Below are positions 53,638 through 61,943 of a DNA stretch of 64,000 nucleotides, in pieces (the stretch's first letter is position 1; each line of letters begins with the position of its first letter). The notes beneath the pieces are model-generated. The model made no database searches and was not told the DNA's origin. It saw nothing but the letters and a program-made list of their open reading frames with translations. Source of the stretch: Corynebacterium xerosis NBRC 16721 = ATCC 373 (GTDB taxonomy: Bacteria > Actinomycetota > Actinomycetes > Mycobacteriales > Mycobacteriaceae); assembly GCF_001552415.1 (NCBI RefSeq), contig NZ_BCRD01000005.1, positions 1-64,000 on the forward strand, given 5' to 3'. A program made the translations under genes and the position numbers.

Positions 53638-54627
53638 ATGACTAGTGCCGATGTCCGAAATGACGAACAGAACGCCCGGGAGCGAGATCGCGGGCGCCGC
53701 AGCGGGAACAACAACAACCCCTCCGCGGACCTGGTTCGCGTGTATTTGAACGGAATCGGCAAGGTCGCCTTGCTCAGCGCGGAGGAAGAGGTCGAACTCT
53801 CCAAGCGCATCGAGGCCGGCGTCTACGCCGAGCACCTTCTGGTCAGCGGCGCGAAGATGACGCGCGCGATGAAGCGCGACGTGAAGATCATCGCCAAGGA
53901 GGGCAAGGCCGCCCGCGCCCACCTGCTGGAAGCGAACCTGCGTCTGGTCGTGTCCCTGGCCAAGCGCTACACCGGCCGCGGCATGCCGCTGCTGGACCTC
54001 ATCCAGGAAGGCAACCTGGGGCTCATCCGCGCGATGGAGAAGTTCGACTACTCGAAGGGCTACAAGTTCTCGACCTACGCGACGTGGTGGATCCGCCAGG
54101 CGATCACCCGCGGCATGGCCGACCAGTCCCGCACCATCCGCCTCCCCGTCCACCTGGTGGAGCAGGTCAACAAGATTTCCCGCATCAAGCGCGAGCTCTA
54201 CCAGCAGCTGGGCCGCGAGGCCACGAACGAGGAGCTGGCGGAGGAATCGGGCATCGCCGAGGCGAAGATCGAGATGCTGCTGCGCCAGTCCCGCGACCCG
54301 GTGAGCCTGGACATGCCGGTGGGCACGGACGAGGAGGCGCCGCTGGGCGACTTCATCGAGGATTCGGAGGCCACCGACGCCGAGGAGGCCGTCGTCGCGT
54401 CGCTGCGCCACCACGACGTGCGCCGCGTGCTGTCGACGCTGGAGATCCGCGAGCAGGAGGTCATCAAGCTGCGCTACGGCCTGGACGATGGCCTGCCCCG
54501 CACGCTCGACCAGATCGGCCGCCACTTCGGCCTGTCCCGCGAGCGCGTCCGACAGATCGAGCGCGAGGTCATGGCGAAGCTCCGCGAGGGCGACCGCGCC
54601 GATCGCCTGCGCGCCTACGCCAAGTAG
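53638..54627 (+). CDS. sigB: Primary-like (group 2) sigma factor SigB
   Basis: Alternative sigma for stress and stationary phase. The 329-residue protein has regions 1.2 ([23 protein letters not shown]), 2.2-2.4 ([39 protein letters not shown]), 3 and 4.2 ([19 protein letters not shown]), but lacks SigA's long Lys/Ala extension. The ATG has AAAGG about 9 nt upstream. The ECF-type promoter in front makes it a second-tier regulator under SigH/SigE-type factors. dtxR lies 228 bp downstream. Confidence 0.95.
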   Translation: MTSADVRNDEQNARERDRGRRSGNNNNPSADLVRVYLNGIGKVALLSAEEEVELSKRIEAGVYAEHLLVSGAKMTRAMKRDVKIIAKEGKAARAHLLEANLRLVVSLAKRYTGRGMPLLDLIQEGNLGLIRAMEKFDYSKGYKFSTYATWWIRQAITRGMADQSRTIRLPVHLVEQVNKISRIKRELYQQLGREATNEELAEESGIAEAKIEMLLRQSRDPVSLDMPVGTDEEAPLGDFIEDSEATDAEEAVVASLRHHDVRRVLSTLEIREQEVIKLRYGLDDGLPRTLDQIGRHFGLSRERVRQIEREVMAKLREGDRADRLRAYAK

Positions 54628-54685
54628 GCGGTCGGGGAGGTCTTCTCCCCTCAGGACTCCCCCGAACGCCCCCGATTTCCCGAAT

Positions 54686-54717
54686 GCCCCGTCGCCGCTT
54701 TCCCGCGGTGACGGGGC
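54686..54717 (+). terminator. Terminator hairpin of sigB
   Basis: GCCCCGTC (54686-54693) pairs with GACGGGGC (54710-54717), plus an inner CCGC/GCGG. No U-tract; about 60 nt past the sigB stop. Confidence 0.55.
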
Positions 54718-54855
54718 GCGCCGCTTCTTCGGGAACAATCCGGCCCCCATTGCGGTTATTGTTGGAGTATCCGCGCAGCCCGTCGTCTTATCGATGAGCG
54801 CGCGCATCGCCGCGCACGGGCGCGGCCAGTCGTTTCGAGCACCCGGAGGACAGCA

Positions 54856-55542
54856 GTGAGGGATCTGGTAGACACCACGGAGATGTATTTGCGCACCATC
54901 TTCGAGCTCGAGGAAGAGGGCATCATCCCCCTGCGCGCGCGCATCGCGGAGCGGCTGGATCAGTCCGGGCCGACCGTGAGCCAGACCGTCGCCCGCATGG
55001 AGCGCGATGGCCTGCTGGCCGTGGCCCCGGATCGCAGCCTCAAGCTGTCGGAGGAAGGCCGCGCCCGCGCGACGTCCGTGATGCGCAAGCATCGTCTGGC
55101 GGAGCGGCTGCTCACCGACGTCATCGGCCTGGAGTGGGACAAGGTCCACGACGAGGCGTGCCGATGGGAGCACGTTATGAGCGACGAGGTGGAGCGTAAG
55201 CTCCTGGGTGTGCTCGAGGAGCACACGCTGTCGCCTTTCGGCAACCCCATCCCGGGCCTGTCGGAGCTGGATTCCACCGCGGCCGCCGACATGCCGGCCG
55301 ATGCGGTGCGCCTGTCCGACCTGCCCGCCGGTGGCCCGTACGAGGTGACGGTGCTGCAGATCAACGAGATTCTTCAGGTCGAGCCGACCTACATGAAGCG
55401 ACTCCACACGGCCGGCATCATGCCGGGCGCCGAAGCCGAGGTCGAGCTCCATCCGGGGCGAGTGACCTTGGCGCGTGGCGATCATTCGCTGGACATCCCG
55501 GACACGCTTTCCCACGCGGTTATGGTGGTGCGAAACAAGTGA
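54856..55542 (+). CDS. dtxR: Iron-dependent repressor DtxR
   Basis: Fe(II)-activated repressor of iron uptake and activator of storage genes. The 228-residue protein has the winged helix ([41 protein letters not shown]). It conserves ancillary-site His and Glu in KHRLAERLL, the His in KVHDEA and the primary-site residues Met in TTEMYL, Cys-Glu-His in ACRWEHVM. An SH3-like domain (about 150-226) follows. The start is GTG. It likely controls the siderophore operon at 28-32 kb and perhaps ferritin. Confidence 0.97.
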   Translation: MRDLVDTTEMYLRTIFELEEEGIIPLRARIAERLDQSGPTVSQTVARMERDGLLAVAPDRSLKLSEEGRARATSVMRKHRLAERLLTDVIGLEWDKVHDEACRWEHVMSDEVERKLLGVLEEHTLSPFGNPIPGLSELDSTAAADMPADAVRLSDLPAGGPYEVTVLQINEILQVEPTYMKRLHTAGIMPGAEAEVELHPGRVTLARGDHSLDIPDTLSHAVMVVRNK

Positions 55543-56522
55543 AACTCCTGGTGACGGGCGGTGCCGGTTACGTCGGCGGCGTCAATGCCGCTGTTCTCCT
55601 CTCCGAGGGCCACGAGGTCACGGTCCTCGACGACCTGTCCACGGGAAACCGTGACGGCGTGCCGGAGGGCGCCGAGTTCATCGAGGCCAACGTCGCCGAC
55701 GTCATCGGCGACGTTTTGTCGGACGGAGCGTTCGACGGCGTGCTGCACTTCGCCGCGCGGTCCCTGGTCGGCGAGTCGGTGGAGGTTCCGTCGGAGTACT
55801 GGCACGGCAACGTGGGCACGACGCTGACGTTGCTCGACGCCATGCGCGACACCGGCACGAACAATTTGGTCTTCTCCTCCACCGCGGCGACGTACGGCGA
55901 GCCCGCGCAGGTCCCGATCACGGAGGACATGCCCACCGCCCCGACGAACGCGTACGGCGCGACGAAGTTGTCCATCGACTACGCGATCACGTCCTACGCT
56001 CGCGCGTACGGTCTGGGCGCGACGAGCCTGCGGTACTTCAACGTCGCCGGCGCCTGGAACGGCCACGGCGAGAACCGCGTCGTGGAGACGCACCTCATCC
56101 CGCTGGTGCTGCAGGTCGCCCTGGGCCACCGCGACAAGATCATGGTCTTCGGCGACGATTGGCCGACGCCGGACGGCACTGCGGTCCGCGACTACATCCA
56201 CGTCAAGGATCTCGCGGACGCCCATCTGCTGGCGTTGTCCTCGAACGAGCCGGGCACGCACCGCATCTTCAATCTCGGTTCGGGCGACGGCTACTCGGTG
56301 CGCCAGGTCATCGAAGCCTGCCGCGAGGTCACCGGCCACCCGATCCCCGCCGAGGATGCCCCTCGCCGCGGCGGCGACCCGGCGACCCTCATCGCGTCTT
56401 CGGCCCGTGCCATCTCGGAGCTGGGATGGGATCCGAAGTTGACTGATCTGAAGACCATCGTCGCCGATGCTTGGGAGTTCACCGGAGCCCTCGGCGATCG
56501 CGCCCATTCCGCGCATCGCTGA
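55539..56522 (+). CDS. galE: UDP-glucose 4-epimerase
   Basis: Interconverts UDP-glucose and UDP-galactose, providing galactose for arabinogalactan. The 327-residue extended SDR has the NAD motif TGGAGYVGG (about 6-14), Ser-rich FSSTAATYG with the catalytic [11 protein letters not shown] (Tyr, Lys; about 141-151), and the C-terminal [13 protein letters not shown]. It starts at GTG overlapping the dtxR stop by 4 bp, so its translation is tied to the iron repressor. Followed by a motif-containing hairpin. Confidence 0.95.
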   Translation: MKLLVTGGAGYVGGVNAAVLLSEGHEVTVLDDLSTGNRDGVPEGAEFIEANVADVIGDVLSDGAFDGVLHFAARSLVGESVEVPSEYWHGNVGTTLTLLDAMRDTGTNNLVFSSTAATYGEPAQVPITEDMPTAPTNAYGATKLSIDYAITSYARAYGLGATSLRYFNVAGAWNGHGENRVVETHLIPLVLQVALGHRDKIMVFGDDWPTPDGTAVRDYIHVKDLADAHLLALSSNEPGTHRIFNLGSGDGYSVRQVIEACREVTGHPIPAEDAPRRGGDPATLIASSARAISELGWDPKLTDLKTIVADAWEFTGALGDRAHSAHR

Positions 56523-56531
56523 TCCTCCTTC

Positions 56532-56542
56532 GCTTGACGACG
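56532..56542 (+). repeat. GCTTGACGACG motif copy after galE
   Basis: Exact 11-mer, 10 nt after the galE stop; its last bases form the start of the hairpin at 56539. Confidence 0.88.
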
Positions 56543-56580
56543 GCCCCGTCCCCCGCACTTCAGCGGGAGGCGGGGCCGTC
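56539..56580. terminator. Hairpin straddling the galE/DUF4192 convergent ends
   Basis: An 18-nt stem (56539-56556 with 56563-56580, one mismatch and one wobble) and a 6-nt loop that contains the DUF4192 stop codon. Confidence 0.65.
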
Positions 56581-57639
56581 GCCGTCCTCGTCTTCGACGT
56601 CCACGGCGGCGTCCGGGTGCACTTCGCCGAGGATCGCCGTGGTCGCCTCGAGCATGGAGCGGAGCGCCTCGTGCCCGCGCCCCGATGCCATGGCGGCGAA
56701 CAGCAGCTGCGACAGGGAGTGGTCGGGATCGGTCTCGAGAGCCGCGTCGAGCGCGGCGCGGGCGATCGCGGGATTGCCGTGGACGTGCCGGTCGATGGCG
56801 TAACACGCAAGAGCGTTGGCCCTCGCCGATCCCCTGAACAGCCGCCCGCACCCCAGCCACAGCGCGCGCACGGTCTCCGCGGCCGAGCCGAGGATCTCGC
56901 ACATTGTCATATCCCGCAGCAGGAGGCTGACCAGCGGGCGCGCCAGAGTGCGCAGGTGCAGCGCGTCCGTGAGGGCGTCGTCCACGCAGATGTCGCCGCG
57001 GTCGACGGCATCGATCAGCGCCAGCCATTCCAGGTGGTGTTCACGCACCTGCGCCATGGCCTCGAGGCCGGGCAGGCCACCGGACCTGCGCACCCCGCGG
57101 ACGTCGTCGTGGGCTCGGCGCAGGGCCTCGCCGGCGGCGATCCGGCATGCGGCGGGCTCGGGCCGAAACCGTTCCCGCAATGCGTCGGCGTCGCGCGAGA
57201 TCGCCTCGCCGGTGCCGTGCAGCTTCCCGGACGCCCACGACGCCGCGGGGTCGCGCAGCGTTCCGAGCCGTTCGCCGTCCGGGGTCGAGACGACGGATCC
57301 CGCGCACAGGTGGTCGGTGCGTGCGGCGATGATGACGTCGAAGCCCTCTTCCTCGAGGTCGAAGGAGATCCCCGATAGAATCGCCTGCCAGCCGCCGGGG
57401 CCCGCACCCCGGTTTTCGGTGATCACGTAGGCGTCGGCGCGCTCGTGCCCTTCGGCGGCCATGGCCTCCGACGCCATGCGGACGGCGCCGCTCTCCCCTC
57501 CGTCGAGATCGCGCACCAGCACCGGCCCGGGGTCGTCCAAGTACCGGTCGCCGAAGACCAGCACGAGAGATTCGGCCGGGTAGTAGCCGAGCAGTCCGGG
57601 GAGGTTGGTCAGGAAGTCGACGGGATCGGCGGCGTCCAT
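56560..57639 (-). CDS. DUF4192 domain protein
   Basis: Actinobacterial protein of unknown function. The 359-residue protein begins MDAADPVDFLTNLPGLLGYYPAESLVLVFGD, the DUF4192 hallmark, and has helical repeat-like segments rich in Ala/Arg through the C-terminus. I chose this ATG because GGAG lies 7 nt upstream and the hallmark begins at once; the open frame extends 81 codons further without conserved content. Its stop falls inside the loop of the shared hairpin. Confidence 0.82.
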   Translation of the reverse strand: MDAADPVDFLTNLPGLLGYYPAESLVLVFGDRYLDDPGPVLVRDLDGGESGAVRMASEAMAAEGHERADAYVITENRGAGPGGWQAILSGISFDLEEEGFDVIIAARTDHLCAGSVVSTPDGERLGTLRDPAASWASGKLHGTGEAISRDADALRERFRPEPAACRIAAGEALRRAHDDVRGVRRSGGLPGLEAMAQVREHHLEWLALIDAVDRGDICVDDALTDALHLRTLARPLVSLLLRDMTMCEILGSAAETVRALWLGCGRLFRGSARANALACYAIDRHVHGNPAIARAALDAALETDPDHSLSQLLFAAMASGRGHEALRSMLEATTAILGEVHPDAAVDVEDEDGDGPASR

Positions 57640-57942
57640 CGTGGGCTCCAGCGGGTGGTCGACGGGCGTGGGGTACGGATCGCGGGTTCGGCTATCCCGG
57701 GCGAAATGGCTCGGATGGCACGGATTCGTCGGTTCCGGAAAGTCGGCGTCGTGGCCTGGGTTCGTCATGCCCGCAGGATGCGTGACGCGCCGGGAAGGGG
57801 CTCGTCGTAAAGCTGCCCGGGGAACGCCTAATGTGGATGAAACCCGCCCTGTGGAATATTCACCGGGCGAAGGTGGTTGCATGGATCAGTCGCCCACTCG
57901 GGCACTGGGATTCACCCCGACGGTGAGAAGGAGGCGCAGACC
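57640..57942. other. Divergent region between DUF4192 and PAC2 genes
   Basis: About 300 bp without a credible gene. It holds a GCTTTACGACG variant of the window's repeat at 57803-57813 and the PAC2 ribosome site; no clear promoter pair was found. Confidence 0.5.
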
Positions 57943-59100
57943 ATGGACGAGGGACACGAGATGTACGAGATGCATTTCCCCGCCCCGGATGTGGGGCCGA
58001 AGAATGGCGGCCTGACCATGGTCGTGGCGCTCCAGGGCTACGCCGATGCGGGTCTGGCCGTCGCGGGGTCGGCGAGCCATCTCATCGATGCGCTGGATCA
58101 CCGCCCGCTGGTCAACTTCAACAACGACGAGCTGGTGGATTACCGCTCGCGTCGACCTGCCGTGACCATGGTGGGAGACGCCGTCGCGGAGAGCGCCGAG
58201 TTGGATCTGTCGCTGCAGGTCGTGCGCGACAACGCCGGCAAGCCCTTCCTGCTGTTGTCCGGCCCCGAGCCGGATTTGCGGTGGGACGCCTTTTCGGAGG
58301 CCGTCGCCGATCTGGCCGAGCGGTTCAACGTGCAGCGCACCGTGTCGCTGTACTCGGCGCCGATGACGGTCCCGCACACGCGGCCGCTGGGAGTCATCGC
58401 GCACGGCAATGATCGAGAGCTGCTGACCGGCCACCGTACGTGGGGTCAGCGGGTGACCGTACCGGGGGCCGCGAGCCTGCGCATCGAACTGGAGCTGAAC
58501 CGCCGCGGCCGCAAGACCTGCGGTTTCACCGCCCAGGTTCCTCACTACGTCGCGGCGTCGGATTACCCGCTGGCGGCGCTGCGTCTGCTCGAGGCCGTCG
58601 CCGACGCCGGCGATCTGGACTTCCCGTTGACCGCGCTCGAGCGTGAAGCGGACAAGGTAGCCGAGATCCTCGCAGAACAGGCGACGGAGTCCGAGGAGGT
58701 CGCGGGCATCGTCCGCATGCTCGAGCACCAGCACGACGAAGAGGAGCGCCGCCGCGCCACCCTCGAGTCGAACCCGCTGGTCCGGGCGGACGGCACAATG
58801 CCGTCGGCGGATGAGTTGGGCGCGGAGTTCGAGCGATTCCTGGCCTCCCAGATCAGCGCGCCTCCGCGTGACGACGAGCCGACCCCGGACTCCCCCGCCG
58901 AATCCATGGACTCCGGCCTGGAGGACACTCACGACTCGGACGCCGCGGACGCCACGGATGTCGCAGACGATGCAATCGAGTCGGAGGGCACAGCCGTCAC
59001 CGACGATGAGACCGACACCGACGGACCCGATGACTCGGACGGGGACGACGGCGACGGTGATGGAGGCCGTCGCCCGCGGCGCCCCTGGTTCCGTTTCTAG
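57943..59100 (+). CDS. PAC2 family protein (proteasome assembly chaperone 2-like)
   Basis: The 385-residue protein has the PAC2 start LTMVVALQGYADAGLAVAGSASHLIDALDH (about 26-55) and the middle TVSLYSAPMTVPHTRPLGVIAHGN. A helical segment with QATESEEVAGIVRMLEHQHDEEERRR follows, and then a strongly acidic Asp-rich tail before RRPRRPWFRF. The role in bacteria is not established. The ATG has GGAGG 8 nt upstream. Its end overlaps the convergent lipase gene by 4 bp. Confidence 0.85.
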   Translation: MDEGHEMYEMHFPAPDVGPKNGGLTMVVALQGYADAGLAVAGSASHLIDALDHRPLVNFNNDELVDYRSRRPAVTMVGDAVAESAELDLSLQVVRDNAGKPFLLLSGPEPDLRWDAFSEAVADLAERFNVQRTVSLYSAPMTVPHTRPLGVIAHGNDRELLTGHRTWGQRVTVPGAASLRIELELNRRGRKTCGFTAQVPHYVAASDYPLAALRLLEAVADAGDLDFPLTALEREADKVAEILAEQATESEEVAGIVRMLEHQHDEEERRRATLESNPLVRADGTMPSADELGAEFERFLASQISAPPRDDEPTPDSPAESMDSGLEDTHDSDAADATDVADDAIESEGTAVTDDETDTDGPDDSDGDDGDGDGGRRPRRPWFRF

Positions 59101-60353
59101 GCGGAGCCGAGCGCCGCGGAACTCGTGATGGCGTCGGTGCCGAGGTGCCGGGCCAGGAACTCCAGCGCCGCCGATTCCGTCGCCACCGAGGCGACCGAGT
59201 GATTCAGCGCGGTCCCCTGGGCCACCGCGGGAAACTCGTCGACGACCATCTCGACGTCCGCTCCGCGTGAGCGCCACGTTTCGGCCAGCGCCGCGGCCTG
59301 GTCGTACGGGACGAGGTCGTCGTGGCGGCCGATGGAGATCAACACCGGAGCCGATGGCGTCAACCGGCCGATGGCCTGTTCGTCGATGATCCGGGTGAAC
59401 TCCGGCGAGTCAGCGATGTGGGCGGCGATGGGCCGGCCGTCGACGGTCCACGTCCGGGTCTCCTGCCCCATGGTCAGCAGCCCGGTCTTTTCGACGCACA
59501 GACCGGACACGGAGTCGAGGATGCGGCGCCCGTGGGAATTCAGGATCTCCTCCTTCTTCGCCGCCAGGTGTGGGTCACGCTCCGCGAAGCCGTTGATGGC
59601 CCACCCGATCGCCCCGGCGAGAATCGACCCGTCGATGCGCTCCAGCACGGCGCCGAGATCGGCCGGCGGCGCACCGGCGTAGGCGGCGCGCAGGTTCACG
59701 TCCGGGGCCAGCGTGGGCGCCATTTCCACGGCCGCGGCGACGGCGCCGCCGCCCTGCGAGTAACCCCACAACGCCACCGGCGAATCGGCCGGCAACCCAT
59801 CCACGGCCAGTCCGGCGCGGGCGGCGTCGAGAAGCACGCGGCCCGATTCCAATCGGTGACCGTAGGCGTGCATGCGGTCGTCGCCGAGGCCGATGTAGTC
59901 GGAGATGACCACACGGTATCCCTGGCCGAGCAGCAGCCGCGCCTGGGCGATGTGACCGCCGCCCGGTCGGCCGAAGGTCGCCGACGGCGCGCACTGATCG
60001 CCCTGCCCCACCGTGCCCGGGGCCACGACGACGGTGGGCCGGGGCCCGTCGCCCGTCCATGGAGCTTCGGGAACGAGGACGGTGCCGCCGACGGTGACCG
60101 GGAGACCATGCGCGTCCCTCGAAGTGAAGGCGATGGTCCGCGCCGACGCGGCGATCTGCTGCCCCGGCGCGTAACTGCCGTCGATGAGCGGGGCGGGCGC
60201 GGGCATCACGGTGTCGCGCACGGAAAGCACCGCACCGGGGGCGTCGGCGGCAAAATCAGCCGGGGCCGGATCCGCCCAGGCGGGCGTCGTCAAGCAAGAT
60301 GCCGCAACCAATCCGACCAAGACCGGGAGGGCGCGCACGCCGCATCGTTTCAT
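59097..60353 (-). CDS. Secreted lipase (LIP family), first of a tandem pair
   Basis: Exported alpha/beta hydrolase expected to cleave acylglycerols or other esters. The 418-residue precursor has a signal peptide (CGVRALPVLVGLVAASCLTTPAWA), the nucleophile elbow LWGYSQGGGAVAAA (about 195), the oxyanion-side VVVAPGTVGQGDQCAPSA, and the acid/His end SIGRHDDLVPYDQAA and ALNHSVAS. It shares long stretches with the next gene, so the pair arose by duplication. One GCTTGACGACG copy falls in the signal-peptide codons. Confidence 0.9.
   Translation of the reverse strand: MKRCGVRALPVLVGLVAASCLTTPAWADPAPADFAADAPGAVLSVRDTVMPAPAPLIDGSYAPGQQIAASARTIAFTSRDAHGLPVTVGGTVLVPEAPWTGDGPRPTVVVAPGTVGQGDQCAPSATFGRPGGGHIAQARLLLGQGYRVVISDYIGLGDDRMHAYGHRLESGRVLLDAARAGLAVDGLPADSPVALWGYSQGGGAVAAAVEMAPTLAPDVNLRAAYAGAPPADLGAVLERIDGSILAGAIGWAINGFAERDPHLAAKKEEILNSHGRRILDSVSGLCVEKTGLLTMGQETRTWTVDGRPIAAHIADSPEFTRIIDEQAIGRLTPSAPVLISIGRHDDLVPYDQAAALAETWRSRGADVEMVVDEFPAVAQGTALNHSVASVATESAALEFLARHLGTDAITSSAALGSA
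60285..60295 (-). repeat. GCTTGACGACG motif copy (coding, lipase signal peptide)
   Basis: Exact 11-mer, sense to the lipase gene, encoding CLTT of the signal peptide. Confidence 0.8.
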
Positions 60354-60460
60354 GCCCCCATCCAATCACGGCGCCCCGAAAAGGCGGGGCAGGACGCGTA
60401 ACGGGCGACCCCCAAAATCTGCCGCAACCAAGACCCGGATAGACGGACCGGATACGGGCC

Positions 60461-61885
60461 TCAGAATTGGCAGGTGCCGGGCAGCGAGATGTCGCCCCCG
60501 GAACCGCTCGCCGACGCCTCCTTCAGCGCGATTCCGAATGCGGTGGCCAGGTAGTGGGTCGCGAGCTCGGAGCCGGACATCATCGGGGCGGTGTGCCCGA
60601 TGCCCAGGCCCGGGGCGATGCGCGGAATCTCCGCGGGGACGAAGGTGACGTCGGCGCCGAGCGAGCACCAGTCGCGGGCCATCTGTTCGGCCTGCTGGAA
60701 CGGGATGACGTCATCGTTGCGCCCGTTGAGCACCAGGACGGGCGCATTGGGCTTCAGGCGCCCGATGCGGTGCTGGTCGAGGACCGACACGATTTCGGGG
60801 TGCTCGGCGAAGTGCGCCGACAGGCTGCGACCGTCGCGGGTCCACGAGTTCGTGCGGTGCAGGCCGACGCGTTCGACGGAGTCGCCGATGCAGTCCTCGG
60901 ACAGCTCACCGAGGATCCGTTTACCGTAGGGCGAGGCGATCTCGTCCATGATCGGGCGCAGCTCCGGGTTCGTTTCCAGGAACCCGTTCACCGCGTAGCC
61001 GATGGCCCCCATGATCATGTTGCCGTCGATGCGGGTGAGCACCTGCGACAGATCGGCCGGCGGTGCGCCCGCGAAGGTGACCACCACGTTGAGTTCGGGT
61101 GCATAGGTCTGTGCGAGCTCCGCGGCCGACGCCGTGGCGCCGCCGCCCTGCGAGTAACCCCAGAACGCGACCGGGGAATCCGCGGGCAGGCCGTCGACGG
61201 CCAACCCTGCGCGCGCGGCGTCGAGGATCGTCTGCCCCTGATCGAGGCGGTTGGCGTAGGTGTGCACGCCCGGGGCGCCCAACCCGATGTAGTCGCTGAC
61301 CACGACGCGGAACCCCTGCTCCAGCAGCGGCTGGACCTGGCTGATCTGGCCTCCTCCGGGCTCGCCATAGGTCGCCGACGGAGCGCACTTGTCCGCCTGC
61401 CCGACGGTGCCCGGTGCGACGACCACGGTGGGCCGCTGGCCCGCGTGCTCCCACGGGGCGTCCGGCACCACGACGATTCCCCCGACCTCGCGTCCGCGGC
61501 CCGAGCCATCACGGGTGGCGAAGCTCATGATGCGCGCCGAAAAGTCGACGGACGACTCGCCGGAGGACCCGGCGCCGAGGGCCTCGCCGAGCCCGCCGCT
61601 GCCTCCACTTCCACCACTTCCACCACTGCCACCGTTGTCCCCCGCCGGCTCCGGGGCGGGGCGCGACGACAACACGGTGCCGGGTGCCGCGTCGATGACG
61701 GGAAGCACCTCGCCGCCGGCGACGGTCTCACTGCCCGAACCACCCGTCCCTCCGGGGCCGCCGGCTCCCGGTTCCCCCGTTTCCGCGGTGGCCGTCGCCG
61801 TCCCCGCTCCCAGGACGGCGCCCGCCGCAAGTCCGACGGTGGCCAGCGCCGCCACGACGCGCTTCAGTTCAATTGCACTCGACAC
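60461..61885 (-). CDS. Secreted lipase (LIP family) with Gly/Ser linker, second of a tandem pair
   Basis: The 474-residue precursor has a signal peptide (VVAALATVGLAAGAVLGAGTATATAE), then about 75 residues of low complexity including GGSGGSGGSGGSGG, and the lipase domain with FWGYSQGGGATASAAE, VVVAPGTVGQADKCAPSATYG, NGRNDDVIPFQQAEQM and GIGHTAPM. The GTG start (61883-61885) places the signal at the N-terminus; the frame opens further upstream without likely coding. It lies 107 bp before its paralogue and is divergent from the DUF3516 helicase. Confidence 0.88.
   Translation of the reverse strand: MSSAIELKRVVAALATVGLAAGAVLGAGTATATAETGEPGAGGPGGTGGSGSETVAGGEVLPVIDAAPGTVLSSRPAPEPAGDNGGSGGSGGSGGSGGLGEALGAGSSGESSVDFSARIMSFATRDGSGRGREVGGIVVVPDAPWEHAGQRPTVVVAPGTVGQADKCAPSATYGEPGGGQISQVQPLLEQGFRVVVSDYIGLGAPGVHTYANRLDQGQTILDAARAGLAVDGLPADSPVAFWGYSQGGGATASAAELAQTYAPELNVVVTFAGAPPADLSQVLTRIDGNMIMGAIGYAVNGFLETNPELRPIMDEIASPYGKRILGELSEDCIGDSVERVGLHRTNSWTRDGRSLSAHFAEHPEIVSVLDQHRIGRLKPNAPVLVLNGRNDDVIPFQQAEQMARDWCSLGADVTFVPAEIPRIAPGLGIGHTAPMMSGSELATHYLATAFGIALKEASASGSGGDISLPGTCQF
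61598..61640 (-). repeat. Short (GGS)n-coding repeat
   Basis: A run of 9-bp units encoding Gly-Gly-Ser inside the second lipase gene, forming a flexible linker; a likely site of length variation. Confidence 0.7.
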
Positions 61886-61930
61886 ATGAGCATCGAACCA
61901 TGCCAAAGCCGCCCACGCTGGGCAATTGGT

Positions 61931-61936
61931 TAGTCT
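61931..61936 (+). promoter_or_regulatory. -10 box of the DUF3516 helicase gene (leaderless)
   Basis: TAGTCT ends 7 nt before the GTG at 61944. Confidence 0.45.
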
Positions 61937-61943
61937 GGACGGC

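Noticed and set aside
244-60295. GCTTGACGACG as a polar chromosome-segregation motif (KOPS-like) or parS
   Set aside because: Copies occur in both orientations (7 plus, 5 minus) over 64 kb, so there is no polarity, and the sequence is unlike the parS palindrome.
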